DNA of 64,000 nucleotides from assembly GCA_050184115.1 (NCBI GenBank), contig JBFXAQ010000008.1:186001-250000 (forward strand). The letters run 5' to 3'. The notes below the pieces were generated by a model. The model saw only the letters and a program-made list of their open reading frames with translations. It searched no databases and was not told the DNA's origin. The translations under genes were made by a program, and so were the position numbers. The stretch comes from JACKNG01 sp050184115 (lineage in GTDB: Bacteria; Pseudomonadota; Gammaproteobacteria; Ga0077536). Positions within the stretch are counted from its first letter, which is position 1; each line of letters starts with the position of its first letter. Below are positions 17,715 through 31,104 of this stretch, in pieces.

Positions 17715-19646
17715 TCAGTGCTGGCTGGCGGGACCGCCGATGGTGCCGTCCTTGCTGCTCTTGTCGTCCGCTGCGCTGGGATCTTCAGCCTCGGCGGTCA
17801 CGCGTGGACCTCGTGAATCGTCATCGGTCCAGTCCTGCGGCGGACGCGGGTTGCGACCTTGCATGATGTCGTCGATCTGTTCCGTGTCCAGGGTCTCATA
17901 CCTGACCAGCGCATCTGCCATCATGTGCAGCTTCTCGAGATTGTCCTCGAGTATCGAGCGCGCCCGGTTGTAGTTCCGATTGACGATGTCGCGGACCTCC
18001 TCGTCAATGAGGTGTGCCGTTTCGTCGGATACCTGCTTGTGCTGGGTCACCGAATGACCGAGAAAGACTTCGCCTTCGTCGTCGCTGTAGGTCATCGGTC
18101 CGAGCTTCTTCGACAAGCCCCAACGAGTGACCATGTTGCGGGCGATATCGGTGACCCGTTCGATATCGTTCGACGCCCCGGTGGTCACTGCATCCGGCCC
18201 GAAAATGATCTCCTCGGCAATGCGTCCGCCAAAGAGGCTCGAGATCTGACTTTCGAGACGGACCTTGCTGTAGCTCAGCCGGTCCTCCTCGGGCAGGAAC
18301 ATGGTGACCCCGAGGGCGCGGCCGCGTGGGATGATAGTCACCTTGTATACCGGGTCGTGTTCAGGAACCGAGCGTCCGACGATCGCATGGCCTGCCTCGT
18401 GATAGGCGGTGAGCTTCTTCTCCTTCTCACTCATGACCATCGAGCGTCGCTCGGTACCCATCATGATCTTGTCCTTGGCCTTCTCGAACTCTTCCATGTC
18501 GACGAGGCGCTTGTTGACGCGGGCAGCCAGCAGGGCGGCCTCGTTGACCAGGTTGGCAAGGTCGGCGCCGGAGAAGCCGGGCGTTCCGCGCGCGAGAATA
18601 GCCGGGCGCACGTCATCGGCGGCCGGAACCTTGCGCATGTGGACCTTGAGAATCTGCTCGCGACCACGGATGTCGGGCAACGGCACGACGACCTGACGAT
18701 CGAAGCGCCCGGGACGGAGCAACGCCGGGTCGAGCACGTCCGGCCGATTGGTCGCGGCGATGATGATGATGCCCTCGTTGCCATCGAAACCGTCCATCTC
18801 GACCAGCAGCTGGTTGAGAGTCTGTTCGCGCTCGTCGTGCCCCCCGCCCAGTCCCGCGCCGCGGTGCCGCCCTACCGCATCGATCTCGTCGATGAAGATG
18901 ATGCACGGAGCGTGCTTCTTGGCCTGCTCGAACATGTCGCGCACGCGCGAGGCGCCGACACCGACGAACATTTCGACGAAATCGGAGCCGGAAATCGTGA
19001 AGAAGGGAACCTTCGCTTCGCCCGCGATAGCCTTGGCCAGCAGCGTCTTGCCGGTGCCTGGCGGACCCACCATGAGTACGCCGCGAGGGATCTTGCCGCC
19101 CAGCTTCTGAAACTTGCCCGGGTCCTTCAGGAAATCGACCAGTTCCTTGACCTCTTCCTTGGCTTCGTCGACACCAGCGACGTCGCTGAAAGTCACGCGC
19201 ACCTGGTCTTCGCCAAGCAGGCGAGCTCGACTCTTGCCGAACGACAATGCGCCGCGTCCACCAGCGCCGCCCTGCATCTGGCGCATGAGATAAATCCACA
19301 CCGCTATCAGTAGCAGGAACGGGAACCAGGAGATGAAGATTTGCATGAGCAGCCCCTGGCGGTCCGGCGGCTGCGCTTCGATGCGGACATTGTTGTCGAG
19401 CAGGGTGCCTATCAGCGCCTCGTTGCTGGTCTCCGGACTGTAGGTGAACAGGCGCGAGCCATCGTGCATTTCGAGTTCAATGGCCTGGCCGTCCAGCAGT
19501 ACCTTGGCTACACGCCCGCTCTTCACTTCGGCGATGAAATCGGAATAGTCGAGCGGACGAGCCGCCCCGTGCCGCGGCGTGAAATTCTGGAACACGAGCA
19601 TCAGCACGAGCGCGATGACGATCCAAAGAACGAGATTTCTGGCCAT
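17715..19646 (-). CDS. ftsH: ATP-dependent zinc metalloprotease FtsH
   Basis: FtsH is a membrane-bound AAA+ protease that removes misfolded membrane proteins and regulators. It has two membrane helices (about 4-20 and 104-121) flanking a periplasmic domain. The AAA module carries Walker A GPPGTGKT (194-201) and Walker B CIIFIDEID, followed by the SRH region and the zinc protease motif HEAGH (416-420). The 643 residues are full length. AGGAAG precedes the ATG. It sits between rlmE and glmM, the usual rlmE-ftsH pairing. Confidence 0.97.
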   Translation of the reverse strand: MARNLVLWIVIALVLMLVFQNFTPRHGAARPLDYSDFIAEVKSGRVAKVLLDGQAIELEMHDGSRLFTYSPETSNEALIGTLLDNNVRIEAQPPDRQGLLMQIFISWFPFLLLIAVWIYLMRQMQGGAGGRGALSFGKSRARLLGEDQVRVTFSDVAGVDEAKEEVKELVDFLKDPGKFQKLGGKIPRGVLMVGPPGTGKTLLAKAIAGEAKVPFFTISGSDFVEMFVGVGASRVRDMFEQAKKHAPCIIFIDEIDAVGRHRGAGLGGGHDEREQTLNQLLVEMDGFDGNEGIIIIAATNRPDVLDPALLRPGRFDRQVVVPLPDIRGREQILKVHMRKVPAADDVRPAILARGTPGFSGADLANLVNEAALLAARVNKRLVDMEEFEKAKDKIMMGTERRSMVMSEKEKKLTAYHEAGHAIVGRSVPEHDPVYKVTIIPRGRALGVTMFLPEEDRLSYSKVRLESQISSLFGGRIAEEIIFGPDAVTTGASNDIERVTDIARNMVTRWGLSKKLGPMTYSDDEGEVFLGHSVTQHKQVSDETAHLIDEEVRDIVNRNYNRARSILEDNLEKLHMMADALVRYETLDTEQIDDIMQGRNPRPPQDWTDDDSRGPRVTAEAEDPSAADDKSSKDGTIGGPASQH

Positions 19647-19707
19647 AGAGCTTCCTGGATCCGGTCGGCGGCGGGACTCAGCAGGAGAGCGGAGAGCGCC
19701 GGAACGC

Positions 19708-19727
19708 GTTTTTGCAACGCAAAAAAC
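19708..19727. repeat. AT-rich inverted repeat between rlmE and ftsH
   Basis: GTTTTTGC (708-715) faces GCAAAAAAC (719-727) across a three-base loop, touching the rlmE stop codon. The stem is mostly A-T, so it is a weak terminator candidate at best; it could equally be part of the ftsH promoter region. Confidence 0.35.
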
Positions 19728-20350
19728 TATATATCAAAACCTCTGGCCACGACATAAAACTCCCGTGACCGCGCCCGCGATGCATCGGGCTTGCGCCGCG
19801 AGACCTCGGCGAACTCACTGCGCAGTTCGTCCACGAAGAGCTCGGTGCCGGCGTATTCGAACAGCTTGATCAACAGCCCACCGCCCGGCCGCAGGAATTC
19901 GCGCGCGAATTCCTGGCACATCGCTGCCAGTTCTTCGGCAGCGGCTTCGTCGCGGATAGCGATACCCGTGATATTGGGCGCCATGTCCGACATTACAAGG
20001 TCGACCTGCTCGCTGCCGAGCGCTTCGCGCACGCGGGATTTCACCACCGCCTCGCGGCAGTCACCCTGGATCACGGTAGCGCCCGACACGGCATCCATCT
20101 TTAGGACATCGAGCGCGACTACGGTTCCCCGCGGCCCGACCTTTTCCGCCGCGACCTGCGTCCAGCCGCCAGGTGCCGCACCAAGATCGAGCACCCTGCC
20201 ACCCGGGCGCAGGAGTTTGTCGCGCCGGTCCAGTTCGCGCAGCTTGTAGGCCGCTCGCGAGCGGTAGCCTTCCTGCTGGCGTTGCTTGACGTAGGCGTCA
20301 CCGGCCTGGCGCTGGAGCCAGCGGCTGCTGGACGGCGAGCGCCGTCCCAC
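19727..20350 (-). CDS. rlmE: 23S rRNA (uridine2552-2'-O)-methyltransferase
   Basis: RlmE (FtsJ/RrmJ) methylates U2552 in the ribosomal A loop and is heat-shock induced in E. coli. The 207-residue protein shows SRAAYKLRELDRRDKLLRPG, the SAM-binding LDLGAAPGGWTQVA and the catalytic-region DLVMSDMAPNITG. The start is GTG, three bases after the greA stop, so the two are likely translationally coupled. It is followed by ftsH. Confidence 0.95.
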   Translation of the reverse strand: MGRRSPSSSRWLQRQAGDAYVKQRQQEGYRSRAAYKLRELDRRDKLLRPGGRVLDLGAAPGGWTQVAAEKVGPRGTVVALDVLKMDAVSGATVIQGDCREAVVKSRVREALGSEQVDLVMSDMAPNITGIAIRDEAAAEELAAMCQEFAREFLRPGGGLLIKLFEYAGTELFVDELRSEFAEVSRRKPDASRARSREFYVVARGFDI

Positions 20351-20353
20351 GCC

Positions 20354-20826
20354 CTACTCGTAGCGAACGGCGAGGATCTCGTACTCGATCTCTCCGCCGG
20401 GTGCGTTGACGACTGCCGCGTCGCCTTCGCTCTTGCCGATCAGAGCGCGGGCCACGGGAGAGTTGACGGAAACGAGGCCTGCCTTGATGTCGGCCTCGTC
20501 CTCGCCAACGATGCGGTATTCGACCTCCTCGTCGCTCGCCACATTGCAGAGTTCGACGGTCGCGCCGAAGACGATTTTCCCGCCGGCGTCGACTTTGGTC
20601 ACGTCGATGATCTCCGCGTTCGACAACTTGCCCTCGATGTCCGCGATGCGTCCCTCGTTGAAGCTCTGCTGCTCACGTGCCGCGTGGTACTCCGCGTTCT
20701 CCTTGAGATCGCCGTGCGCGCGGGCCTCGGCTATGGCCGCCGTGATGCGGGGACGATCCTCCGTCTTGCGGCGTTGCAACTCTTCCCGCAGACGCTGTGC
20801 CCCGCGCGCGGTCATCGGTGTCTTGT

Positions 20827-20830
<4 letters not shown>
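20354..20830 (-). CDS. greA: Transcription elongation factor GreA
   Basis: GreA binds the RNA polymerase secondary channel and stimulates cleavage of backtracked transcripts. An N-terminal coiled coil carries the acidic tip (ARAHGDLKENAEYHAAREQQ), and the C-terminal FKBP-like domain follows (SVNSPVARALIGKSEGD). Starting at the ATG that overlaps the carB TGA gives 158 residues, the same as E. coli GreA; a start nine bases further upstream is possible. The carAB-greA-rlmE order is widespread in gammaproteobacteria. Confidence 0.96.
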
Positions 20831-24036
<3,206 letters not shown>

Positions 24037-24042
24037 CGGGGG

Positions 24043-25185
24043 TCAGCGGCGGGCTGCCATGAGGTCGATGAAATGGTCGAACAAGGGTTGCACGTCGTGC
24101 GGCCCGGGACTCGCCTCGGGATGTCCCTGGAAGCTGAAGGCGGGGCGCTCCCGATGTTGAATGCCCTGCAGACTGCCATCGAACAGCGACACGTGCGTCG
24201 GCTCGAGAACAGGCGGCAAAGAGGCCTCGTCGACGGCGAACCCATGGTTCTGGCTGGTGATGAAGACGCGTCCGGAGGCAAGCTCCTTGACCGGGTGATT
24301 GGCGCCGTGGTGACCGAACTTCATCTTCGCAGTGCGCGCACCGCAGGCCAGCGCGAGCAACTGGTGCCCGAGGCAGATGCCGAAAACGGGCAGCCCATGC
24401 TGGACCAGGGCCGCGATCGCGCGGATGGCGTAGTCGCAGGGTTCCGGGTCGCCCGGCCCATTGGACAGAAACACACCGTCCGGAGCTCGTTGCAGCACCG
24501 CCTCGGCCGACGTCGTCGCCGGAACCACCTCGATTTCGCAACCGCGGTCGGCGAGTAGGCGCAGGATGTTGTGCTTGACGCCGAAGTCGAAAGCGACGAC
24601 CCGCCAGCGACGCGCTCCGCCCGCGCCGTAACGATTACCGTCGAGTTGCCAGCTGCCGCCCTGCCAGCGGTAGGGCTCCGTGGTCGAGACCACGCGCGCG
24701 AGGTCGGCGCCCGCTAGCCCGCCGAACGACCGTGCGCGTTCGAGCGCGGCTGCGACATCGGCATCTTCACCGGCAGCGAGACAGCCGCCTTGGGCACCCT
24801 TCTCGCGCAGGATGCGCGTCAACTTTCGGGTGTCGATTTCGGCAATACCGACGATACCCTGAGCCCGCAGGAATGCAGCAAGCGAACCTTCTGCGCGGAA
24901 ACTGCTGACGACGCTCGACGCGTCGCGTACGACGAGGCCGGCGGCGAAGGATCGTGCCGCTTCGACATCGAGACTATTGGTGCCCGTATTGCCGATGTGG
25001 GGATAGGTGAGGGTCACGATCTGTCGTGCGTAGGACGGATCGGTGACGATTTCCTGGTAGCCGGTGATAGCCGTGTTGAAAACGACCTCGCCGACCCCAA
25101 ACCCTTCGGAACCTATTGATATTCCTTCGAATACTGTCCCGTCTGCTAGAGCTAGAACGGCTTTCTGATGCACTTTGCCACCCAT
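24043..25185 (-). CDS. carA: Carbamoyl-phosphate synthase small chain
   Basis: CarA is the glutaminase subunit that delivers ammonia to CarB. The class I amidotransferase nucleophile is in VFGICLGHQLLALACG and the catalytic His-Glu in FQGHPEASPGP; the N-terminal domain has the typical FNTAITGYQEIVTDPSYARQ. The length is 380 residues from the ATG at 25185. That ATG has no good Shine-Dalgarno, and a GTG four codons on (25173) with GGGTGG before it is an alternative. A strong hairpin lies just upstream. Confidence 0.96.
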   Translation of the reverse strand: MGGKVHQKAVLALADGTVFEGISIGSEGFGVGEVVFNTAITGYQEIVTDPSYARQIVTLTYPHIGNTGTNSLDVEAARSFAAGLVVRDASSVVSSFRAEGSLAAFLRAQGIVGIAEIDTRKLTRILREKGAQGGCLAAGEDADVAAALERARSFGGLAGADLARVVSTTEPYRWQGGSWQLDGNRYGAGGARRWRVVAFDFGVKHNILRLLADRGCEIEVVPATTSAEAVLQRAPDGVFLSNGPGDPEPCDYAIRAIAALVQHGLPVFGICLGHQLLALACGARTAKMKFGHHGANHPVKELASGRVFITSQNHGFAVDEASLPPVLEPTHVSLFDGSLQGIQHRERPAFSFQGHPEASPGPHDVQPLFDHFIDLMAARR

Positions 25186-25193
25186 ACATGCAA

Positions 25194-25224
25194 AGCGGGA
25201 GTCAGTCCGTTGACTGCTCCCGCT
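25194..25224 (-). promoter_or_regulatory. Leader hairpin upstream of carA
   Basis: AGCGGGAG (25194-25201) pairs with CTCCCGCT (25217-25224), and an inner AGTC/GACT stem closes a CGTT loop. On the minus strand it lies between a TACAAT -10-like hexamer (25241-25236) and the carA start, nine bases before the ATG. There is no U-tract. This may be an attenuator, a translation-control hairpin or the target of a regulator; which one cannot be told from sequence. Confidence 0.5.
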
Positions 25225-25300
25225 CGATGGCGCGGATTGTACTTGAGGCCCCGCTCGAATGGAACGGCCAGGGGCCGCCGCGCGACGGGACGCGCCGTGC

Positions 25301-26272
25301 TCAGGCCCGGTGCGACGGACTCAGCGGCACCGCCCGGTGGCGCGTGATGCGGTAACTGATCTCGATGGCGAGTTCGAGCGCGCGCTTGCCGTCCTCGCCG
25401 CTGACTTCGGGTGCCTGGTCATGCCTCACGGCATGCACAAACGAGTAGATCTCGTCCATGAGAACGTCGACGCCGGCCGCGCCAGCAGTGGCGAACACCA
25501 CTTCGGTCGCCGCTTCGCGGGCTCGACCGTTCTCGAACACGCCGCGATGCAACTCGTGATTGACGTAATCGAGTTCGAGGTAGCCATTGGATTCCACCAC
25601 CTTCAGTTTGCGAGTCTGTTCCTGCGAGACGCGGCTGGCGGCCAGCTCGGCCACCAGCCCGCTTTCGAACTCGATCCGCGCGTGGGCGATGTCGATGCTG
25701 TCGGTAATCACCGCCGTGCCCGATGACTGCACCGAGCGAACAGGTCCGGCGGCGAGCGACAGCACGATATCGATGTCGTGGATCATGAGATCGAGGACAA
25801 CATCCACTTCGGTGCCGCGGGTCTTGTAAGCGCTGAAACGTTGGGTTTCTATCCGTCGCGGGTCGCGAACATGCTGGCGAAGTGCCCGTATGACAGGATT
25901 GAAGCGCTCCAGGTGTCCGACCTGCAGGACGAGACCGCGTTCTGTGGCGAGCGCAATCAGGGTCTCCGCCTGTTCCACCCGTTCGGTGACAGGCTTTTCG
26001 ACGAGTGCGTGGACCCCGGCGTCGAGGCAGTCGCGGGCGATTTCGAAATGGTTGGCAGGCGGGACGACGATCGAGACGAGGTCGAGCGCCGGCAGCACCT
26101 CGCGATAGTCGGTGACTGCCCGTGCGCCGTACTTGGCGGCGACCTCAGAGGCCCGGGCACTATCGGTGTCCACCACCGACACGAGGTCGACATCCGGGCA
26201 GAGCGCGTATTTCTGGGCGTGGAAGTTGCCGAGATAGCCGACCCCGATGACGGCCGCGCGAAGCTTGCGCAT
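25301..26272 (-). CDS. Gfo/Idh/MocA family NAD(P)-dependent oxidoreductase
   Basis: The 323-residue protein has an N-terminal Rossmann fold (AVIGVGYLGNFHAQKYA). The family signature EKPVTERVEQAETLI is present, with VGHLERFNPVIRAL after it and a C-terminal beta-sheet domain containing the DLMIHDIDIVLSL motif with its conserved histidine. The substrate is unknown; relatives act on sugars or sugar nucleotides, and GxHLERFNP-type members are sometimes found near lipid A genes. The start at 26272 matches the fold beginning. It sits between dapB and carA, a position not usual for either gene. Confidence 0.85.
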   Translation of the reverse strand: MRKLRAAVIGVGYLGNFHAQKYALCPDVDLVSVVDTDSARASEVAAKYGARAVTDYREVLPALDLVSIVVPPANHFEIARDCLDAGVHALVEKPVTERVEQAETLIALATERGLVLQVGHLERFNPVIRALRQHVRDPRRIETQRFSAYKTRGTEVDVVLDLMIHDIDIVLSLAAGPVRSVQSSGTAVITDSIDIAHARIEFESGLVAELAASRVSQEQTRKLKVVESNGYLELDYVNHELHRGVFENGRAREAATEVVFATAGAAGVDVLMDEIYSFVHAVRHDQAPEVSGEDGKRALELAIEISYRITRHRAVPLSPSHRA

Positions 26273-26361
26273 GGATATTACCCGGGTTGTGAGGGTGGCC
26301 CGCACAGGGACGCGGACGCCGTCGCAGTATAGCGGATTGGCGCTGTTCGCATGGCCGCTGA

Positions 26362-27165
26362 TCAGTCGCGCAGCCCGAGTACGTCCTGCATGTCGTACAC
26401 ACCGCGCTCGCGGGTTGCCACCCAGGCCGCCGCGCGCAGCGCGCCTTGGGCGAAAGTCGAGCGGTCGGCGGCTCGATGAGTGATTTCGATGCGTTCGCCA
26501 GCGCCAGCGAACAGGACGGTGTGGTCGCCGACGATTTCACCTGCGCGAATGGTCTCGAATCCGATGGTGCGTGAGTCACGCGCGCCCGTGCGCCCCTCAC
26601 GGCCATAGACCGCACAGCTGGCGAGGTCGCGACCGAGTGCCGCGGCAACGATCTCACCCATGCGAACGGCCGTGCCAGACGGCGCATCGATCTTGTGGCG
26701 GTGATGAGCCTCGATGATCTCGACGTCGAATTCGTCGCCGAGCGTACGGGCGGCGATTTCGAGCAGTTTGAAGCAGAGATTGACCCCGACGCTCATGTTC
26801 GGCGCGAAGACGACGGCGACATCGGCACCGGCCGCTCGCACCGCGTCAGCGTCTGCACCCAGTCCGGTCGTGCCGATGACGATGCGCTTGCCGGCGGCGC
26901 GGCAGGTCTCGACATTGCGCAATGTCGATTCGGGCAACGTGAAGTCGACGAGCACATCGAAGTCGTCGACCGCTGCGCCGAGATCGTCGACGATGCGGCA
27001 CCTGGCCGCCTGCCCACCGACCATCACTCCCGGGTCGAGACCGATTTGCGGCGCGCCGGGGCGTTCGACCGCGGCGGTCAGCGTCAGGTCGTCGCGCCCC
27101 TGGCAAAGCTCGATGAGGGTGCGCCCCATGCGCCCGGCGGCACCTGCGATTGCAATCCTGGTCAT
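26362..27165 (-). CDS. dapB: 4-hydroxy-tetrahydrodipicolinate reductase
   Basis: DapB reduces hydroxy-tetrahydrodipicolinate in lysine and diaminopimelate synthesis. Visible features are the NAD(P) loop IAGAAGRMGRTLIE, the VIGTTG region, the catalytic EAHHRHKIDAPSGTA motif and the domain linker FAPNMSVGVNL. The length of 267 residues is normal. It begins 19 bases after dnaJ, the dnaJ-dapB-carAB order common in gammaproteobacteria, here with an oxidoreductase inserted before carA. Confidence 0.96.
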   Translation of the reverse strand: MTRIAIAGAAGRMGRTLIELCQGRDDLTLTAAVERPGAPQIGLDPGVMVGGQAARCRIVDDLGAAVDDFDVLVDFTLPESTLRNVETCRAAGKRIVIGTTGLGADADAVRAAGADVAVVFAPNMSVGVNLCFKLLEIAARTLGDEFDVEIIEAHHRHKIDAPSGTAVRMGEIVAAALGRDLASCAVYGREGRTGARDSRTIGFETIRAGEIVGDHTVLFAGAGERIEITHRAADRSTFAQGALRAAAWVATRERGVYDMQDVLGLRD

Positions 27166-27184
27166 GGTGTCCGACCTCGACGCT

Positions 27185-28312
27185 TCAAGAGAATTTCATG
27201 TCTTCGAAAAACTTCTTCACGCCGTCCAGCCACGACGTCGCCTGCGGATTGTGCTTGTCGCCGCCGCCGGTGAGGGTGTCGCCGAACTTGCGCAACAACT
27301 CCTTCTGCTCCTTGCTCAGGTTGACCGGTGTCTCGACTGCGACCCGGCAGATGAGGTCGCCGAGGCCGCCGCCGCGCACCGAGCGCACGCCCTTGCCGCG
27401 CAGCCGGAACATCTTGCCGGACTGGGTCTCGGCCGGAATCTTGAGGATTACGCGTCCCTCGAGGGTGGGCACCTCGAGTTCGCCACCAAGGGCGGCGGTG
27501 ACGAAATCTATGGGAACGTCGCAATGGAGATCGTTCTCGTCGCGCTGGAAAATGGGATGCGCACGGACCACGACGTTGACGTACAAGTCGCCTGGTGGGC
27601 CACCGTTCTGACCGGGTTCACCCTCGCCGCTGAGGCGAATGCGATCACCGCTGTCGACCCCCGCCGGAACCTTGACGGCGATGGTCTTGTTGCCGCGTGC
27701 CTTGCCCGAGCCACCGCAGGACGCGCACGGGTCACTCACGGTCTTGCCGGTACCCCGGCAACGGGGGCAGGTCTGCTGCACGGAGAAGAAGCCTTGCTGC
27801 ATGCGCACCTGGCCGACTCCGCCGCACGTGCCACACGTGTCAGGCGCCCGGCCACTGCGCGAACCCTTGCCATCGCAGGTCTCGCAGTCGACTAGGGTCG
27901 GCACCCGGATCTTGACCTCGGTACCGGCAACCGCCTCCTCCAGGCTCATTTCGAGGTCGTAGCGCAGATCGGCACCACGGTAGGCACGTGTACCACCACG
28001 ACCGCCGGCGCCGAAGATATCGCCGAACACGCTGTCGAAGATGTCGCCGAAGCCGCTCGGCCCGCCGCCGAAGCCGCCGCCCGACGAATCGACGCCGGCG
28101 TGACCGAATTGGTCATAGGCGCTGCGCTTCTGGCGATCACTGAGAATCTCGAAAGCCTCCTTGACCTCCTTGAACTGCTCTTCAGCTGCGGCATCGCCCG
28201 GATTGCGATCCGGGTGATACTTCATTGCGAGCCGCCGATAGGCTTTTTTCAGATCGGCATCCGTGGCATCGCGTGCGACGCCGAGCACCTCGTAGTATTC
28301 GCGCTTGGCCAT
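27185..28312 (-). CDS. dnaJ: Chaperone DnaJ
   Basis: DnaJ stimulates the DnaK ATPase and delivers substrates. The J domain carries the HPD tripeptide (KYHPDRNPGD), followed by a Gly/Phe-rich segment and a zinc region with four Cys-x-x-Cys-x-Gly repeats (CETCDGKG, CGTCGGVG, CPRCRGTG, CASCGGSG). The C-terminal substrate-binding domains complete it. At 375 residues this is a full class I DnaJ. The ATG at 28312 matches the family start MAKREYYEVLG. Confidence 0.97.
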   Translation of the reverse strand: MAKREYYEVLGVARDATDADLKKAYRRLAMKYHPDRNPGDAAAEEQFKEVKEAFEILSDRQKRSAYDQFGHAGVDSSGGGFGGGPSGFGDIFDSVFGDIFGAGGRGGTRAYRGADLRYDLEMSLEEAVAGTEVKIRVPTLVDCETCDGKGSRSGRAPDTCGTCGGVGQVRMQQGFFSVQQTCPRCRGTGKTVSDPCASCGGSGKARGNKTIAVKVPAGVDSGDRIRLSGEGEPGQNGGPPGDLYVNVVVRAHPIFQRDENDLHCDVPIDFVTAALGGELEVPTLEGRVILKIPAETQSGKMFRLRGKGVRSVRGGGLGDLICRVAVETPVNLSKEQKELLRKFGDTLTGGGDKHNPQATSWLDGVKKFFEDMKFS

Positions 28313-28384
28313 GCCTGCCCTGCTCGTGGTTCCAGCTCGTTCGCTCGACCCGCCCTGGCGCCGGAAAATCACTCCCCCGGCAAC

Positions 28385-28425
28385 GCGCGAGCCCGGGCAG
28401 GCTCAACGCCTGGCCGGGCTCGCGC
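28385..28425 (-). repeat. Long GC-rich hairpin between dnaK and dnaJ
   Basis: Two 18-base arms (28385-28402 and 28408-28425) pair with a single mismatch around a TCAAC loop. The minus-strand transcript meets it 18 bases after the dnaK stop, and no U-tract follows. It may limit read-through, or protect the dnaK message 3' end after cleavage, so that dnaJ is expressed at a lower level. Confidence 0.65.
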
Positions 28426-28442
28426 TCCTGGCTTTGCTGGTG

Positions 28443-30368
<1,926 letters not shown>

Positions 30369-30398
30369 GTTGTGCCTCTGGTGGGTTGTCCTGTGAGA

Positions 30399-30458
30399 GG
30401 GCTCCGTCTGGGAGCCCACATCGATTGCCGGGTTAATTGGGGACCACGAGGTCCAATT
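30399..30458 (-). repeat. Two short hairpins in the grpE-dnaK gap
   Basis: One hairpin (30399-30417) has GGGCTCC against GGAGCCC with a five-base loop. The other (30435-30458) has GGACC against GGTCC flanked by AATT arms and touches the grpE stop codon. Neither has a U-tract. They lie in the dnaK leader and could reduce read-through from grpE or affect message stability. Confidence 0.4.
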
Positions 30459-31006
30459 CAAGATCCGCCAGTCTTGGCCACGACGACCAGTGCCGGGCGC
30501 AGCAGACGCTCGTTGAGCTTGTAGCCCTTCTGCATGACCCGGATGACCGTTCCCGGCGGATGCTCGGCACTCTCTTCCATGGTCATGGCCTGGTGGTGCT
30601 CGGGGTCGAACGGCTGGCCGTGTGGTTCGATGACACTGACCGCGAGCTTGTCGAAGAAGTCGGCAAAGGCCTTGGCGGTCAGTTCCATGCCCTGGCGAAG
30701 CGAAGCGATGTCGGTGGCATGCTCAGCGGCATCGAGCCCGAGGTCGATGCTGTCCTTGACCGGGATGAGGTCGTGTACGAAGCGCTCCTGGCCGTACTTG
30801 TGGGCTGCCTCGACATCGCGCTCGGCGCGCTTGCGCACGTTTTCCATCTCGGCCCGAGCCCGCAGAACCTCATCCTTCAGACTTTCGACCTGGGCACCCA
30901 GTGCCGCGATCGCCGCCTGTTCCGGGGATGTCGAAGTGTCTGAGGCAGGTGCGGAATCCTCGTCGTCGGGGTGCGCCCCGCCGTTTTGCACATCTTCGTC
31001 GTTCAC
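30458..31006 (-). CDS. grpE: Nucleotide exchange factor GrpE
   Basis: GrpE releases ADP from DnaK. The 182-residue protein has an acidic N-terminus and a long helix (ALGAQVESLKDEVLRARAEMENVRKRAERDVE). The C-terminal beta domain contains HQAMTMEESAEHPPGTVIRVMQKGYKLNERLLRPA, a clear GrpE signature. It lies between hrcA and dnaK, as in bacteria that carry HrcA. Confidence 0.97.
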   Translation of the reverse strand: MNDEDVQNGGAHPDDEDSAPASDTSTSPEQAAIAALGAQVESLKDEVLRARAEMENVRKRAERDVEAAHKYGQERFVHDLIPVKDSIDLGLDAAEHATDIASLRQGMELTAKAFADFFDKLAVSVIEPHGQPFDPEHHQAMTMEESAEHPPGTVIRVMQKGYKLNERLLRPALVVVAKTGGS

Positions 31007-31104
31007 GATAAGTCCTTGATTTTTATATTCTGTCGCCCGCGAACCGGGCGAAATCGCCGAGCACCACGCGGACCGCGCAGTCGGACAGCGAGGTCAGTTG
31101 CGGG

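Noticed and set aside
17859..19313. 484-codon plus-strand frame opposite ftsH
   Set aside because: Antisense to conserved ftsH motifs; no independent signal.
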